A DNA stretch of 64,000 nt from Pseudactinotalea terrae (GCF_009733845.1 NZ_WNXZ01000002.1:647828-711827); one strand, 5' to 3'; positions 1-9,309 are shown, numbered from the stretch's first letter. Translations and numbers: made by a program. Notes: a model not told the origin generated them from the sequence alone.

Positions 1-650
1 CGATCGCCACCGCGGAGCTGTGGCTCGGACGCGGGCGGTTCTGCTCGAACCTCGTGACCGTGAACCTCGGTACCGGGGTGGGCGCCGCGATCCTGCTCGA
101 GGCGCGGATCGCCCGTGGTGCCACCAACTCGGCGGGGGAGTGGGGGCACTCGCTGCTGGTGCTCGACGGCCGGCCCTGCCGCTGCGGTCGGGCGGGGTGC
201 GTGGAGGCGTACGTCGGCGTGCCTGGCATCCAGCAGACGCTCCGCGAGATCGACCCCGAGCACGCCCTGCTCGACATCGATCTCCAGCGCGACTTCATCG
301 GCGCCATGGCGGCTGCCGCCGAGGCCGACGAGCCGGACCCTGCCGTGAGCGAGACGATCGCCCGCACCTCGTACTTCCTCGGAGCCGCGCTGGCGGACCT
401 CGTCGCCATCATCAATCCCGAGGCGGTGACGCTGACGGGGTGGACGGCGTGGGCGCTGGGAGAGCACCTGCTGCCGGCCGTCCGCCAGCACGTGCGGGAG
501 CAGGCACCAGGGCTGTCCGGGAGCGATCTCGAGCTCGCCATGTCGACCGTGCGGGGCAACTCGGTCGCGACCGGCGTCGCGACCCTCGCCCTCGAGCGGT
601 ACCTCGCCGACGAGGGGCTGATCACGACTCGGACACCGCTCGCGCTCTGA
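1..650 (+). CDS. ROK-family protein, C-terminal part (5' end outside window)
   Basis: The frame is open from base 3 and ends at TGA 648-650; the N-terminal part lies left of the window. The visible portion carries the ROK glycine-rich stretch NLGTGVGAAI and the zinc-binding CxCGxxGCxE signature (CRCGRAGCVE). ROK proteins are sugar kinases (for example glucokinase) or sugar-responsive repressors with an N-terminal winged helix. The N-terminus that separates the two is missing, so kinase versus repressor cannot be decided here. Codon use is ordinary for this GC-rich chromosome. Confidence 0.85.
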   Translation, partial: IATAELWLGRGRFCSNLVTVNLGTGVGAAILLEARIARGATNSAGEWGHSLLVLDGRPCRCGRAGCVEAYVGVPGIQQTLREIDPEHALLDIDLQRDFIGAMAAAAEADEPDPAVSETIARTSYFLGAALADLVAIINPEAVTLTGWTAWALGEHLLPAVRQHVREQAPGLSGSDLELAMSTVRGNSVATGVATLALERYLADEGLITTRTPLAL

Positions 651-742
651 GCGCGCAGCGTTACTCTCGAGGCGGCCGCACGACGCGGCGGAGGTGTGCC
701 GGCAGGTCTGGTCGGCGTGACGTCGTCGACCTCGGAGGTGCC

Positions 743-1969
743 GTGAGCAACCGCCAGCCCTTGTTCAGCCGTCTGACCCCAGGCGGCCTGCAGAACTATC
801 TCGACACCCTGCGCGGGGAGTCGGTGGGCGGCGTGCTGCTCGTGATCGCGGCGGTGGTCGCGCTGGTGTGGGCGAACTCGCCCTGGCAGGAGAGCTACAC
901 CGCGCTGCGTGACCTCCGGGTGGGGAACGAGTCGCTCCACCTGGACCTGAGCATCGGCCAGTGGGCCTCCGACGGCTTGCTCGCGATCTTCTTCTTCGTC
1001 GTCGGCCTCGAGCTCAAGCGCGAGATCGTCGAGGGTGAGCTCCGGCGGCTGGGTACCGCGATCGTGCCGATGGTGGCCGCGGTCGGCGGCATGGCGGTGC
1101 CGGCGCTGATGTTCCTGGCCGTCAACCTCACCGCCGAGTCGGGGGCCCCGCACGGCTGGGCGATCCCGACGGCGACCGACATCGCCTTCGCGGTCGCCGT
1201 GCTCGGCATCGTGGGCAAGAAGCTCCCGACGGCGTTGCGCGCCTTCCTGCTCACCCTCGCCGTCGTCGACGACCTGCTCGCGATCCTCGTGATCGCGATC
1301 GGCTACTCCGACGGCATCCAGCTGCTCTGGGTGCTGGGTGCCGGAGCCGTGGTGCTCGTGTTCTGGCTGCTGCTCCGCAGGGGCGTGACGCACTGGGTGG
1401 TGCTGGTCCCGCTCGGGGTCCTCGCATGGGCGCTGCTGCACTCCTCCGGGGTGCACGCCACGATCGCGGGCGTGGCGCTCGGGCTCGTGGTCCCGATCGC
1501 GCACGCAGGGCGCCTCGAGCACCGATGGCGACCGATCTCCGCGGGCTTCGCCGTGCCCGTGTTCGCGCTGTTCGCCGCCGGGGTGACCGTGGCTCCCGAG
1601 GCGCTGCGGGCTGCGGTCGCGGACCCGGTCGCGCAGGGCGTGGTGCTCGGCCTCGTGCTGGGCAAGCCGATCGGCATCACGCTCACCACGTGGCTGGTCT
1701 GCCGCTTCCAGCACGTCTCGCTGGCGCCGGGGCTGCGGTGGGCCGACATCACGGCCGTCGGGTTCCTGGCGGGGATCGGGTTCACGGTCTCGCTGCTGGT
1801 CGCCGGTCTCGCCTACGGCGAGGGGAGCCCGCACGCCGAGCACGCGATCATCGGTGTGCTCGTCGCCTCCTTGCTCGCCGCGCTCGTGGGCGGCGTGCTG
1901 CTGGCGTGGCGCGGTCGGCGGCACGAGGAACGCCGCAGGAGCGCCGACCCTGCCGGGGATGCTGCCTAG
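743..1969 (+). CDS. nhaA: Na+/H+ antiporter NhaA
   Basis: Encodes a 408-aa integral membrane Na+/H+ antiporter that extrudes sodium in exchange for protons, for pH and salt homeostasis. About twelve hydrophobic segments are visible. The paired aspartates of the NhaA ion-binding site are present at about D176-D177 (VVDDLLAI), along with the conserved IPTATDIAFAVAVLG segment. The GTG start at 743 is chosen because GGAGGTG (734-740) precedes it closely and the NhaA homology (FSRLTPGGLQNYL) begins right after it; the open frame upstream of 743 is not NhaA-like. A TACTCT element at 662-667 is a possible -10. The 3' end overlaps the convergent RDD gene by the 4 bases CTAG. Confidence 0.93.
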   Translation: MSNRQPLFSRLTPGGLQNYLDTLRGESVGGVLLVIAAVVALVWANSPWQESYTALRDLRVGNESLHLDLSIGQWASDGLLAIFFFVVGLELKREIVEGELRRLGTAIVPMVAAVGGMAVPALMFLAVNLTAESGAPHGWAIPTATDIAFAVAVLGIVGKKLPTALRAFLLTLAVVDDLLAILVIAIGYSDGIQLLWVLGAGAVVLVFWLLLRRGVTHWVVLVPLGVLAWALLHSSGVHATIAGVALGLVVPIAHAGRLEHRWRPISAGFAVPVFALFAAGVTVAPEALRAAVADPVAQGVVLGLVLGKPIGITLTTWLVCRFQHVSLAPGLRWADITAVGFLAGIGFTVSLLVAGLAYGEGSPHAEHAIIGVLVASLLAALVGGVLLAWRGRRHEERRRSADPAGDAA

Positions 1970-2835
1970 AACATGTCCGGGATCCCGTAGGGGAGCCGGT
2001 GGGTGCGGTCCGCTCGCGCGGACGCCCGAGCCTCCTCGGCCACGGCGGCGCGGTACTCACGGTCCCGCCGGGCCACCAGCACCGCCGCGACGAACCGCTC
2101 CGGGTTCGTGCCCCAGGGCGGGGGCGGCGACACGTAGGGCTCGATCGACGCCGCGAACATCCGCGCCCGTTGCTCGCGGACCTGCGGGGTCATCGCTGAG
2201 GTGCGGGTGAGGAACAGGCGGGCGTAGAGACCGAGCTCGTCCGGCAGGCGGCGGATGTCGGCCAGCTCGGCCCACGCCGCGAGGTCGGGCGGCATCAGCA
2301 GCGGCGCGTGAGCCTCCTCGGAGCCGCGCACCCGGATCGCATACGTGCCGGCCAGCAGGTCGCCCAGTCGTTTGCCGCGCTTGTTGATGATCGCCACGAT
2401 CACGGCCAGGGTGCCGAAGGTCACCCAGATCTCGACGGCACCGAGCATCGCGCGAACGAGCGCGTGCCGGAATCGGATCGGACCGCCGTCGTCCCTCACC
2501 ACACGGAGACCGACGGCGAGCTTCCCGGCCGACAGGCCGCGGGTGAGCGACTCCACGGTCGTGGGCAGCCCCACCATCAAGATCACGGAGACGACGACGA
2601 TGAGGATGCCGACGTGGGCGGCGTTCTGCACCAGCCGCGAGAGGCCGAGCAGGATCGCGAAGCTGACGGCGCCGTAGATCGCGAGGTCGAGCAAACCGCT
2701 CATCAGGCGGTGGGCCACGTTCGCCGGCTTGAGCTCGAGCGCGACGGCCTCGCCGGTGATCACCAGACCGGCGGCGGCGTGGTCGTGGGTGGGCGCCATG
2801 AGGCCCTGCGGGCCCGAGATGCTCGACGCGGTCAC
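1966..2835 (-). CDS. RDD-family membrane protein
   Basis: A 289-aa protein with an RDD domain. Hydrophobic segments lie in the first 150 residues (LMSGLLDLAIYGAVSFAILL and a second run near VVSVILMVG), and the RGKRLGDLLAGTYAIR motif is typical of RDD. RDD proteins are poorly understood small membrane proteins, some linked to ion or solute transport. The C-terminal 110 residues are soluble. The GTG start at 2835 is preferred over ATG 2799 because a TACCCT -10 lies exactly 6 nt upstream, which implies a leaderless transcript. It is divergent from the SpoIIM-like gene, with only 42 bp between the two starts. Confidence 0.85.
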   Translation of the reverse strand: MTASSISGPQGLMAPTHDHAAAGLVITGEAVALELKPANVAHRLMSGLLDLAIYGAVSFAILLGLSRLVQNAAHVGILIVVVSVILMVGLPTTVESLTRGLSAGKLAVGLRVVRDDGGPIRFRHALVRAMLGAVEIWVTFGTLAVIVAIINKRGKRLGDLLAGTYAIRVRGSEEAHAPLLMPPDLAAWAELADIRRLPDELGLYARLFLTRTSAMTPQVREQRARMFAASIEPYVSPPPPWGTNPERFVAAVLVARRDREYRAAVAEEARASARADRTHRLPYGIPDMF

Positions 2836-2841
2836 GGCCCC

Positions 2842-2847
2842 AGGGTA
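2842..2847 (-). promoter_or_regulatory. Leaderless -10 (TACCCT) of the RDD gene
   Basis: TACCCT on the minus strand followed by GGGGCC and then the GTG start at 2835. The same 17-base core, ACTACCCTGGGGCCGTG, recurs at the aroA start (44243-44259), which supports both as leaderless promoters. The pattern is seen directly; the activity is inferred. Confidence 0.6.
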
Positions 2848-2877
2848 GTTGGTCGGCCGCCGTGCGAGACTGGCGCC

Positions 2878-3873
2878 GTGGACGTCGACGCATTCGTAGC
2901 GGTGCGCTCCTCCCGTTGGGACCGGCTGCGAGACCTCACCCGGTCCCGGCGACTCAGCGGCCCCGAGGCCGACGAGCTGGTCAGCCTCTACCAGGCCACG
3001 GCCACCGACTACTCGCGTGTCCGCACCTCGGCGCCCGACCCGACGGTCGTCACCCGGCTCTCGAACCTCCTCAGCCGGGGGCGCGGCCTCATCGCGGGCG
3101 CGCACGAGCCGGGGTGGGGGGATGTCGCCCGGTTCTTCGTGGTCTCGGTGCCCGCGGCGTTCTACCGCGTGCGCTGGTGGACGGTCGCGATGACGGTGGC
3201 GTTCATCGCGATCGGCGTGGCCACCGGCTGGTGGACCTACAGCAACCCCGAGCTGCTGGCCCAGCTCGGCACCCCCTCGGAGCGCCAGGCCTACGCCGAG
3301 CAGGCCTTCGCCGCCTACTACTCGACCTACGAGCCGGGAGTCTTCGCCACCCAGGTGTGGACCAACAACGCCTGGATCGCCGCGCGCGCCATCGCGCTCG
3401 GCCCGACAGGGATCGGGCCGATCTACCTGCTGGTCGCCAACGCGATGGCTGTCGGGCAGGCGGGCGCGATACTGGCCGAGTTCGACATGCTCGAGGTCTT
3501 CTTCGGCCTGATCCTGCCGCACGGTCTGCTCGAGCTGACCTCGATCTTCATCGCCTGCGGTGCCGGCCTCAAGCTGTTCTGGACCTGGGTCAGCCCCGGC
3601 CCGAGGACGCGCTCGCGTGCCCTGGCCGAAGAGGGCCGGGCACTGATCACGCTCGTCATCGGGCTGGCGGTGGTGCTCCTGGTCTGCGGTCTCATCGAGG
3701 GCTACGTGACGCCGTCGAGCCTGCCCTCGGGGATCAAGATCTTCATCGGCGCGCTCGCGCTCGCGGCCTACTGGACCTACACGCTCGTGCTCGGCCGCAT
3801 CGCGGTGCGCCACGGCGAGACCGGCGACATGCGCGCCGAGCACCTCGACGACACCGTCGCGATGGCCGACTGA
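2878..3873 (+). CDS. SpoIIM-like stage II sporulation protein M family membrane protein
   Basis: A 331-aa membrane protein. The N-terminal 100 residues are soluble and helical; about five hydrophobic segments follow, from WWTVAMTVAFIAIGVATGWW onward, with the family-typical NNAWIAARAIALGPTGIGP and FFGLILPHGLLELTSIFIACG stretches. The SpoIIM/DUF95 family is widespread in non-sporulating actinobacteria, where its role is unknown. It is commonly paired with RDD, DUF58 and MoxR genes, exactly as here. The GTG start at 2878 sits 6 nt after a weak -10 (GAGACT, 2866-2871). The 3' end converges on the DUF58 gene with a 3-bp gap. Confidence 0.87.
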   Translation: MDVDAFVAVRSSRWDRLRDLTRSRRLSGPEADELVSLYQATATDYSRVRTSAPDPTVVTRLSNLLSRGRGLIAGAHEPGWGDVARFFVVSVPAAFYRVRWWTVAMTVAFIAIGVATGWWTYSNPELLAQLGTPSERQAYAEQAFAAYYSTYEPGVFATQVWTNNAWIAARAIALGPTGIGPIYLLVANAMAVGQAGAILAEFDMLEVFFGLILPHGLLELTSIFIACGAGLKLFWTWVSPGPRTRSRALAEEGRALITLVIGLAVVLLVCGLIEGYVTPSSLPSGIKIFIGALALAAYWTYTLVLGRIAVRHGETGDMRAEHLDDTVAMAD

Positions 3874-3876
3874 GAG

Positions 3877-5169
3877 CTAGAGGCGGCCGGCGGCCTTGAG
3901 GGCGAGGTAGGTGTCGGCGAGGCCGGGGGCGAGGTCGTCGGGGAGGCGTTCGAGCACCTCCACGCCCGCGCGGCGCAGCTCCATGGTCACGCCGCGGCGC
4001 TCGAGATTCGCGCGCTCGGCGGCCGCGGCGTCGAAGAGGTCGGCCGTGGTCTCGCGGTTGGTCCGCAGCGCCTCGGCCTCGGGGTCGGTCGCGGAGGCGA
4101 CGACCACCTGGTGGTCGGCGGCGAGCGTCGCGGCCACCTGCACGAGGCCGGTCTCGACCGAGCTGGCCTCGACCGCTGTCACCAGCACCACGAGCGCGCG
4201 CTGCGAGAGCCGGTCCCGCACGAGCTGGGCGACCAGCGTCCAGTCCGGCTCGACGAGCAGCGGATGGACGGGGGCGACGGCGGCCGCCATCGTCGACATC
4301 ACCGCGGACGAGTGCGTGCCGCTCACCCGGGCACGGACCTGCTGGTCGACGGCGAGCAGCTCGACCCGGTCGCCGGCGCGCGTGGCCAGCGCCGTCAGCA
4401 GCAGCGACGCCTCGATCCCTGCGTCGAGCCGTGGCGCGTCACCGAGCCGCGCTGCCGACAGCCGGGAGGTGTCGAGAACGATCAGCACGCGGCGATCGCG
4501 CTCGGGCCGCCAGGTGCGGACCACCATCTCCTGACGGCGAGCGGTGGCGCGCCAGTCGATCGCGCGGACGTCGTCGCCCATGACGTACTCGCGGAGCGAG
4601 TCGAACTCGGTGCCGGGGCCGCGGACGTTGACCGCGCTCCGGCCGTCCATCTCACGCAGGCGCGCCAGCCGGGACGGCAGGTGCCGCCGCGACCTGAACT
4701 CCGGCAGCACCCGCAGCGTGCCCGCAACCGCGATCGACCGCTGGCGGCCCGCGATCCCGAGCGGACCCCAGGCGCGGATCGTCACGCGGTGCGGCAGCAG
4801 GTCACCACGCCGGACCGGCTGCAGCGCGGTCCTGACCCGGCGCGCCTCACCTGGCTGGATGTCGAGGTCGTGCCGGTTGCCCACCGCCCCCGCCGTGGGC
4901 TGCCAGGCGTCGCGCACGATCCCGCGCAGCCGCTTGCTGTCGGCGTTGACGAGCGTCAGCGTGGAGGTGGCCGACTCGGTCAGCCGCACCGACGGCAGCG
5001 GCGAGCGCGTGACGACGACCTTGCGCGGTGCGGCCGCGAGCGCGAGGTCGCCGACGACGACCGCGACCCAGATCAGCACCCAGGTGCCGACCGTCGCCAT
5101 CTGCGGCAGCAGCATCACGGGTATCAGCCCGAGTGCCGCCAGCGCGACGGCTCGCCACGAGATCGCCAT
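3877..5169 (-). CDS. DUF58 / von Willebrand A-like domain protein
   Basis: A 430-aa protein and the last gene of a leftward operon. Two hydrophobic segments open the protein (about residues 7-45). The DUF58 signature GTEFDSLREYVMGDDVRAIDW lies near residues 184-204, followed by a VWA-like region (VLIVLDTSRLSA). DUF58 proteins regularly partner MoxR AAA+ ATPases and are thought to act as metal-dependent adaptors in a membrane-associated chaperone or maturation machine. It follows the MoxR gene by 22 bp. Its substrate is unknown. Confidence 0.9.
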   Translation of the reverse strand: MAISWRAVALAALGLIPVMLLPQMATVGTWVLIWVAVVVGDLALAAAPRKVVVTRSPLPSVRLTESATSTLTLVNADSKRLRGIVRDAWQPTAGAVGNRHDLDIQPGEARRVRTALQPVRRGDLLPHRVTIRAWGPLGIAGRQRSIAVAGTLRVLPEFRSRRHLPSRLARLREMDGRSAVNVRGPGTEFDSLREYVMGDDVRAIDWRATARRQEMVVRTWRPERDRRVLIVLDTSRLSAARLGDAPRLDAGIEASLLLTALATRAGDRVELLAVDQQVRARVSGTHSSAVMSTMAAAVAPVHPLLVEPDWTLVAQLVRDRLSQRALVVLVTAVEASSVETGLVQVAATLAADHQVVVASATDPEAEALRTNRETTADLFDAAAAERANLERRGVTMELRRAGVEVLERLPDDLAPGLADTYLALKAAGRL

Positions 5170-5191
5170 GTCAGCTCGTCGTCCTCAGCGC

Positions 5192-6379
5192 TCAGCGGGG
5201 CACGGGCACGGTCGCGAGCACGCCCTCGAGCACCGAGGCGGTGCTCACGCCCTCGAGCTCGGCCTCGGCACGCAGCTGCACGCGGTGCCGCAGCGTCGGG
5301 AGCGCGAGCGACTTGACGTCGTCGGGCGTCACGAAGGTGCGCCCGCTCAACCACGCCCAGGCACGCGAGGTCGCGAGCAGCGCCGTCGCACCACGCGGCG
5401 AGACGCCCAGCGACAGCGAGGGCGAGGTCCGCGTCGCACGGCAGATGTCCACGATGTAGCCGAGCACCTCTTGCCCGACCTGGACCTGGCGCACCTCCTC
5501 GCGCGCCTGCGCGAGGTCGTCCGGCCCTGCGACGGGGGAGACTCCGGCAGCGGCGAGGTTGCGCGGGTCGAACCCGTCGCTGTGGCGCTGCAGCACGCCG
5601 ATCTCGTCACCGCGCTCGGGCAGGGGGAGCACGAGCTTGAGCAGGAACCGGTCGAGCTGGGCCTCGGGGAGCGGGTAGGTGCCCTCGTACTCGACGGGGT
5701 TCTGCGTGGCGATCACCACGAACGGGTCCGGGAGCGGCCGCGGCGTGCCGTCGACGCTGACCTGACGCTCCTCCATCGCCTCGAGCAGCGACGCCTGGGT
5801 CTTCGGGGGCGTGCGGTTGATCTCGTCGGCGAGCATGAGGTTGGTGAAGACCGGGCCCTCTCGGAAGGAGAACTCCGACGTGCGCGCGTCGTAGACCAGG
5901 GAGCCGGTCACGTCACCAGGCATCAGGTCCGGCGTGAACTGCACGCGCTTCATCTCGAGGTCCAGCGATGCGCCGAGGGTGCGCACCAGCAGCGTCTTGG
6001 CGACGCCGGGCACGCCCTCGAGCAGCACGTGACCGCGGCACAGCAGCGCGATCACGAGGCCGGTGACGGCGGCATCCTGCCCGACGACGGCCTTCGCCAC
6101 CTCGGTCCGCAGGCTCGCCAGCCGGGTGCGTGCCGCTGAGCCCGGGCCATCCTCGGCGGGGAGCTCCGGCTGGGCCAGCGGTGCCGGCTGCTGCGGTGGT
6201 GCGCCGTAGCCCTGCGGCGCCTGCCCGCCCGGCTGACCCTGCTGGGCGCCGTCCTGCGGCTGGCCGTAGCCGTAGAGCTGCTGCGGCGGGCCGTAGGCGT
6301 AGGGCTGCTGGTTGCCCTGCTGAGGCTGACCCTGCTGGGGCGGTTGGTAGGGCTGCTGGGGCTGGTACGGCTGCGTCAT
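5192..6379 (-). CDS. MoxR-family AAA+ ATPase
   Basis: A 395-aa protein. Residues 1-75 are a low-complexity Q/P/G-rich tail of YQPQQ-like repeats, unusual for MoxR. A standard AAA_3 core follows: Walker A GVPGVAKT (122-129), Walker B LMLADE (181-186) and a sensor region VIATQNP. MoxR ATPases act as chaperones that assemble or activate protein complexes together with VWA/DUF58 partners. The start codon overlaps the DUF4350 gene by ATGA. The repeat-rich tail suggests a membrane- or partner-binding arm (inference). The core assignment is firm; the substrate is unknown. Confidence 0.93.
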   Translation of the reverse strand: MTQPYQPQQPYQPPQQGQPQQGNQQPYAYGPPQQLYGYGQPQDGAQQGQPGGQAPQGYGAPPQQPAPLAQPELPAEDGPGSAARTRLASLRTEVAKAVVGQDAAVTGLVIALLCRGHVLLEGVPGVAKTLLVRTLGASLDLEMKRVQFTPDLMPGDVTGSLVYDARTSEFSFREGPVFTNLMLADEINRTPPKTQASLLEAMEERQVSVDGTPRPLPDPFVVIATQNPVEYEGTYPLPEAQLDRFLLKLVLPLPERGDEIGVLQRHSDGFDPRNLAAAGVSPVAGPDDLAQAREEVRQVQVGQEVLGYIVDICRATRTSPSLSLGVSPRGATALLATSRAWAWLSGRTFVTPDDVKSLALPTLRHRVQLRAEAELEGVSTASVLEGVLATVPVPR

Positions 6380-7548
6380 GCGCGCTGAACCTCTCTCTCG
6401 AGGGTGTCGAGGGCTTGGGTGAGGGCGCTCAGGCCTTCATCGGTGGTCGGTGGTGCTCCGTAGAGGACGTCGCTGATCGCCTCAGGGCCTCGCCCGCTCG
6501 CGCGGGCGAGGGTCTCGACGACCTGATCCGGTCCGGCGTGGCTCGGCAGCCCCACCCGCCCGGCGACCCGGGCCACGAATCCCGCCCGCAGGGCCGAGGC
6601 GGCGTGCGCGTGGGCAGCGGCGCGTCGGTAGAGGCGGCCACGGCCGCGGGTGGTCTCGCTGGCCCTGACCTCGACCGGGAGCGGCTCGACCACGATCGGG
6701 CCCAGCCGGCGGCCGCGCCAGAGCACCAGGACCACGCCGACGAGCAGCAGCATCGTGACGACCGGGCCGGGCAGCGGGAACTGGTCGAGCAGCCCCTCGC
6801 TGTCGATGCCGAAGGTGTCGTCGGAGGCCGGGACGTACCAGACCAGGCGATCGTGCGCGCCGAGGGTGCGGAACACCAGGGCGGCGTTGCCGGCGACGGC
6901 GAGACCCTCGTTCGAGATGATCCAGCCATCGCTGATGGCACTCCAGGCCCGGTCGCCCTCGGTCCAGGTGGCGTACAGGGAACCGCCCTCGGCCTCGAAG
7001 CAACCCTCCACGTCACCGGTGAGCACGGCCCCGCCCGCCGTGATGCTCTCGGCTGCCTGCGCATGCTCGTCGGCGCAGTGCGCCACCCGGTTGGTTCGCG
7101 TGGCATAGCCCTCGACCTCGACCGCGTCCGTGAGGGAGTCGAACGTGCCACCGCCGATGTTCGCGAGCACGATGTCGGCCTCGACCCCGGCGATCGCCTC
7201 CTGCTGGACGGGGCGCAGCCTGCCGGGGTTGACGACCAGCAGGGTGCTGCCTGCCTCGGCCTCGGAGACCGCCGCTGCCGTGGTGGTCACGAAGGTGACG
7301 TCGACACCCTGCTGCTCGAGCACCTGGGCAGCTGCGCGGGCTCCGCCCGGGTCGGAGTTGTCGGGCGCGAGAGGGATGTCGGAGGTGGAGCGCTGCGTGG
7401 CAACGCCGATGATCACGGCCACGACGACCAGCGCCAGGATCGCGACGATGAGCGCCTTGCGACGGCCGCGTCCCTGGGGCGACGTCGGTGCAGGCGGTTC
7501 CTCACCGGCGGCGTGACCGCGAGCGACGATCGTGGGGGTGGCGGTCAT
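6376..7548 (-). CDS. DUF4350-domain membrane protein
   Basis: A 390-aa protein. A transmembrane helix sits near residues 33-50 (ALIVAILALVVVAVIIGVAT), followed by an extracytoplasmic domain with a Rossmann-like start (DNSDPGGARAAAQVLEQQGVDV) typical of DUF4350. A second hydrophobic segment lies near residue 260 (VVTMLLLVGVVLVLW), and the C-terminus is cytoplasmic. The gene is co-translated with DUF4129 upstream and MoxR downstream (4-bp overlaps on both sides). DUF4350 is a recurring member of actinobacterial MoxR-DUF58 operons with no proven function. Confidence 0.85.
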   Translation of the reverse strand: MTATPTIVARGHAAGEEPPAPTSPQGRGRRKALIVAILALVVVAVIIGVATQRSTSDIPLAPDNSDPGGARAAAQVLEQQGVDVTFVTTTAAAVSEAEAGSTLLVVNPGRLRPVQQEAIAGVEADIVLANIGGGTFDSLTDAVEVEGYATRTNRVAHCADEHAQAAESITAGGAVLTGDVEGCFEAEGGSLYATWTEGDRAWSAISDGWIISNEGLAVAGNAALVFRTLGAHDRLVWYVPASDDTFGIDSEGLLDQFPLPGPVVTMLLLVGVVLVLWRGRRLGPIVVEPLPVEVRASETTRGRGRLYRRAAAHAHAASALRAGFVARVAGRVGLPSHAGPDQVVETLARASGRGPEAISDVLYGAPPTTDEGLSALTQALDTLEREVQRA

Positions 7549-8243
7549 CGGGGGGCGACCAGCTCGCTGTCGGAGAGGTCGCCGGTCCGCGAGGGGCGGG
7601 TCTTCGCGACCGTGCGGTCGACCTCTCGGAGCCAGGCGTCGTCGTCGGCCACCGGGACGAGGTTCCCGTAGCAGACGCCGTCGAACATCTCGGCGGCACG
7701 CCGCAGGTCGGCTGCGCAGGGCGCGAGCCGGGCGCCGGCCGCGACGGCTGCCTCGTGCGCCGTGCGACCGCGGCGGTCCTCGAGCACCGCGCGCTCGTCG
7801 AGCGAGCGGACGATCGCGCGGTAGCGCTCCAGCACCGCGGTGGCGTGGTCGCCCGCGGCAGCCGCGGCATCCGCAGCGGCCCTGAGGGCTGCGGAGGTGC
7901 GTTCGTCGCCGTCGAGCACCTCGACGCTTCCTTGGCCCTCCCGCAACCGGCGCCGGCGGATCGGGCCACCGATCAGCAGGGCGATCCCCACCACGGCCGC
8001 CACCACCAGCAGCACGATCACAGGCATCAGGACCGGGCCGAGCGTCGTGTTGGCCTCGAAGATCCTGTTCCAGAGGTCACGCAGCCAGTCGAGGACCCTG
8101 TCCCACAAGGTGGGCGAGGTGTCGTAGATCGACTTGGCCAGCTCACGCTCGGCCCACTCACGCGCCTCGTCGGCCCCCGGCAGCAGCGGAGGCTCGCGCG
8201 GGACCAGAGCATCCGCTGGGCGGAGCGCACCCGGACCGTGCAC
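7545..8243 (-). CDS. DUF4129-domain membrane protein
   Basis: A 232-aa protein. A membrane helix (PVIVLLVVAAVVGIALLIGG, about residues 73-92) separates an N-terminal extracytoplasmic part rich in W and R from a C-terminal helical DUF4129 domain with the recognisable TAHEAAVAAG and AAEMFDGVCYG stretches. DUF4129 is found fused to transglutaminase-like proteins or beside MoxR/DUF58 genes. The GTG start at 8243 is just after the stop of the upstream gene in the same leftward operon. Function unknown; its role is inferred only from operon membership. Confidence 0.85.
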   Translation of the reverse strand: MHGPGALRPADALVPREPPLLPGADEAREWAERELAKSIYDTSPTLWDRVLDWLRDLWNRIFEANTTLGPVLMPVIVLLVVAAVVGIALLIGGPIRRRRLREGQGSVEVLDGDERTSAALRAAADAAAAAGDHATAVLERYRAIVRSLDERAVLEDRRGRTAHEAAVAAGARLAPCAADLRRAAEMFDGVCYGNLVPVADDDAWLREVDRTVAKTRPSRTGDLSDSELVAPR

Positions 8244-8244
8244 G

Positions 8245-9309
8245 TCAGCCCTGGGCTGCCGCTGCTGCGAGCTCGGCGTCCAGGCCCTCGCGGCGGATGC
8301 GGATGTCGATGTAGAGCAGCGCGATCACGCCGGCGAAGAACGGTGTCGTCAGCGACGAGGCGATGATCGCGCCGACGAGCTGCGCGATGGTCAGGCCGGT
8401 GGGCCCCACGATGCCGCCGAGGAACCCGACCGGTGCCGAGACGATGCCAGCCACGATCGCCACGAGGATGCTCGTGAGCAGGTAGATCCCCGCGATCCGC
8501 CAGAACGAGTGGCGGGTCAGCTGCCAGGAGCGCTTGAGCGCGGTCAGCACACCGGAGCGCTCGAGCACCAGCACCGGCGTGGCCAGCACCGTGGCAACGA
8601 TGACGAACAGCAGGGCGAGGATCATGAGGACGATGCCCAGCACCGTCAGCCCCAGGGTCGCGCCGATGTCGCCGGTGCCGAGCCCGACGGCGATCGCCGG
8701 GACGAAGGCGACGATCATCGCGACCGCGGCCAGGACGCTGATCAGCAGCGTGAGCGCGATCAGCTTGAGCAGCTGCGGGCGAACGAGCGTCCAGAGCTCC
8801 CCGAGCGGCAGCGTGCGGCCGAGGACCGACTGGCTGATGCTGTGGATGAGCACACCGTTCAGCGCGGTGGTGACGATGAAGCTGACGACGGCGGCGGCCA
8901 GGCTCGGGAGCAGCGAGGCGGTCAGGGTGCCGTAGAGCTCGTCGAGGTCCTGCGTCGTCGGGTCGACCTGGCTCGCGAACCGGTTGAGATCCTCTGTCAG
9001 CCCCCAGGTGAGCGCACCCTGCACGATGGTGACGAGCGCGACGACGGCCGCCGCCAGCCCGAACATCACGGCCGGGTTGGCGCGGATCGCCTTGAAGGCG
9101 CCGTCGTAGATCTCACCCATGGTGAGCGGGCGCAGGGGGATGATGCCCGGCTGCGCGACCGACAGCATCGGGTGCGGGTCCGGGGCTCCGAACTGCCCGT
9201 AGGCCTGCGGCTCCGGTGCTCCATAGCTCGGCACCTGCGGCGCATCGCCCCAGCCGGCATGGCGACCGTCGGGCCCCTGGTCGCTCGGCGGCGGCGTCGG
9301 TGTGCTCAC
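8245..9309 (-). CDS. Multi-pass membrane protein, GPDPase membrane-domain-like
   Basis: A 354-aa protein and the first gene of the leftward MoxR operon. The N-terminal 60 residues are a P/G/Q-rich cytoplasmic tail, and about six hydrophobic segments follow (for example LIALTLLISVLAAVAMIVAF). The pattern RPLTMGEIYDGAFKAIRANP and LERSGVLTALKRSWQLTRHSFWRI resembles the membrane domain found in some glycerophosphodiester phosphodiesterases; no catalytic phosphodiesterase domain is present. GTG 9309 is preferred because AAGGGGAA sits just upstream; ATG 9327 is the alternative. It is divergent from mtrA. Confidence 0.8.
   Translation of the reverse strand: MSTPTPPPSDQGPDGRHAGWGDAPQVPSYGAPEPQAYGQFGAPDPHPMLSVAQPGIIPLRPLTMGEIYDGAFKAIRANPAVMFGLAAAVVALVTIVQGALTWGLTEDLNRFASQVDPTTQDLDELYGTLTASLLPSLAAAVVSFIVTTALNGVLIHSISQSVLGRTLPLGELWTLVRPQLLKLIALTLLISVLAAVAMIVAFVPAIAVGLGTGDIGATLGLTVLGIVLMILALLFVIVATVLATPVLVLERSGVLTALKRSWQLTRHSFWRIAGIYLLTSILVAIVAGIVSAPVGFLGGIVGPTGLTIAQLVGAIIASSLTTPFFAGVIALLYIDIRIRREGLDAELAAAAAQG

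Noticed and set aside
20..742. Long open frame joining the ROK region to nhaA in one reading frame
   Set aside because: The part before 743 is an arginine-rich shadow of the ROK gene. NhaA homology and a strong ribosome binding site begin at 743.
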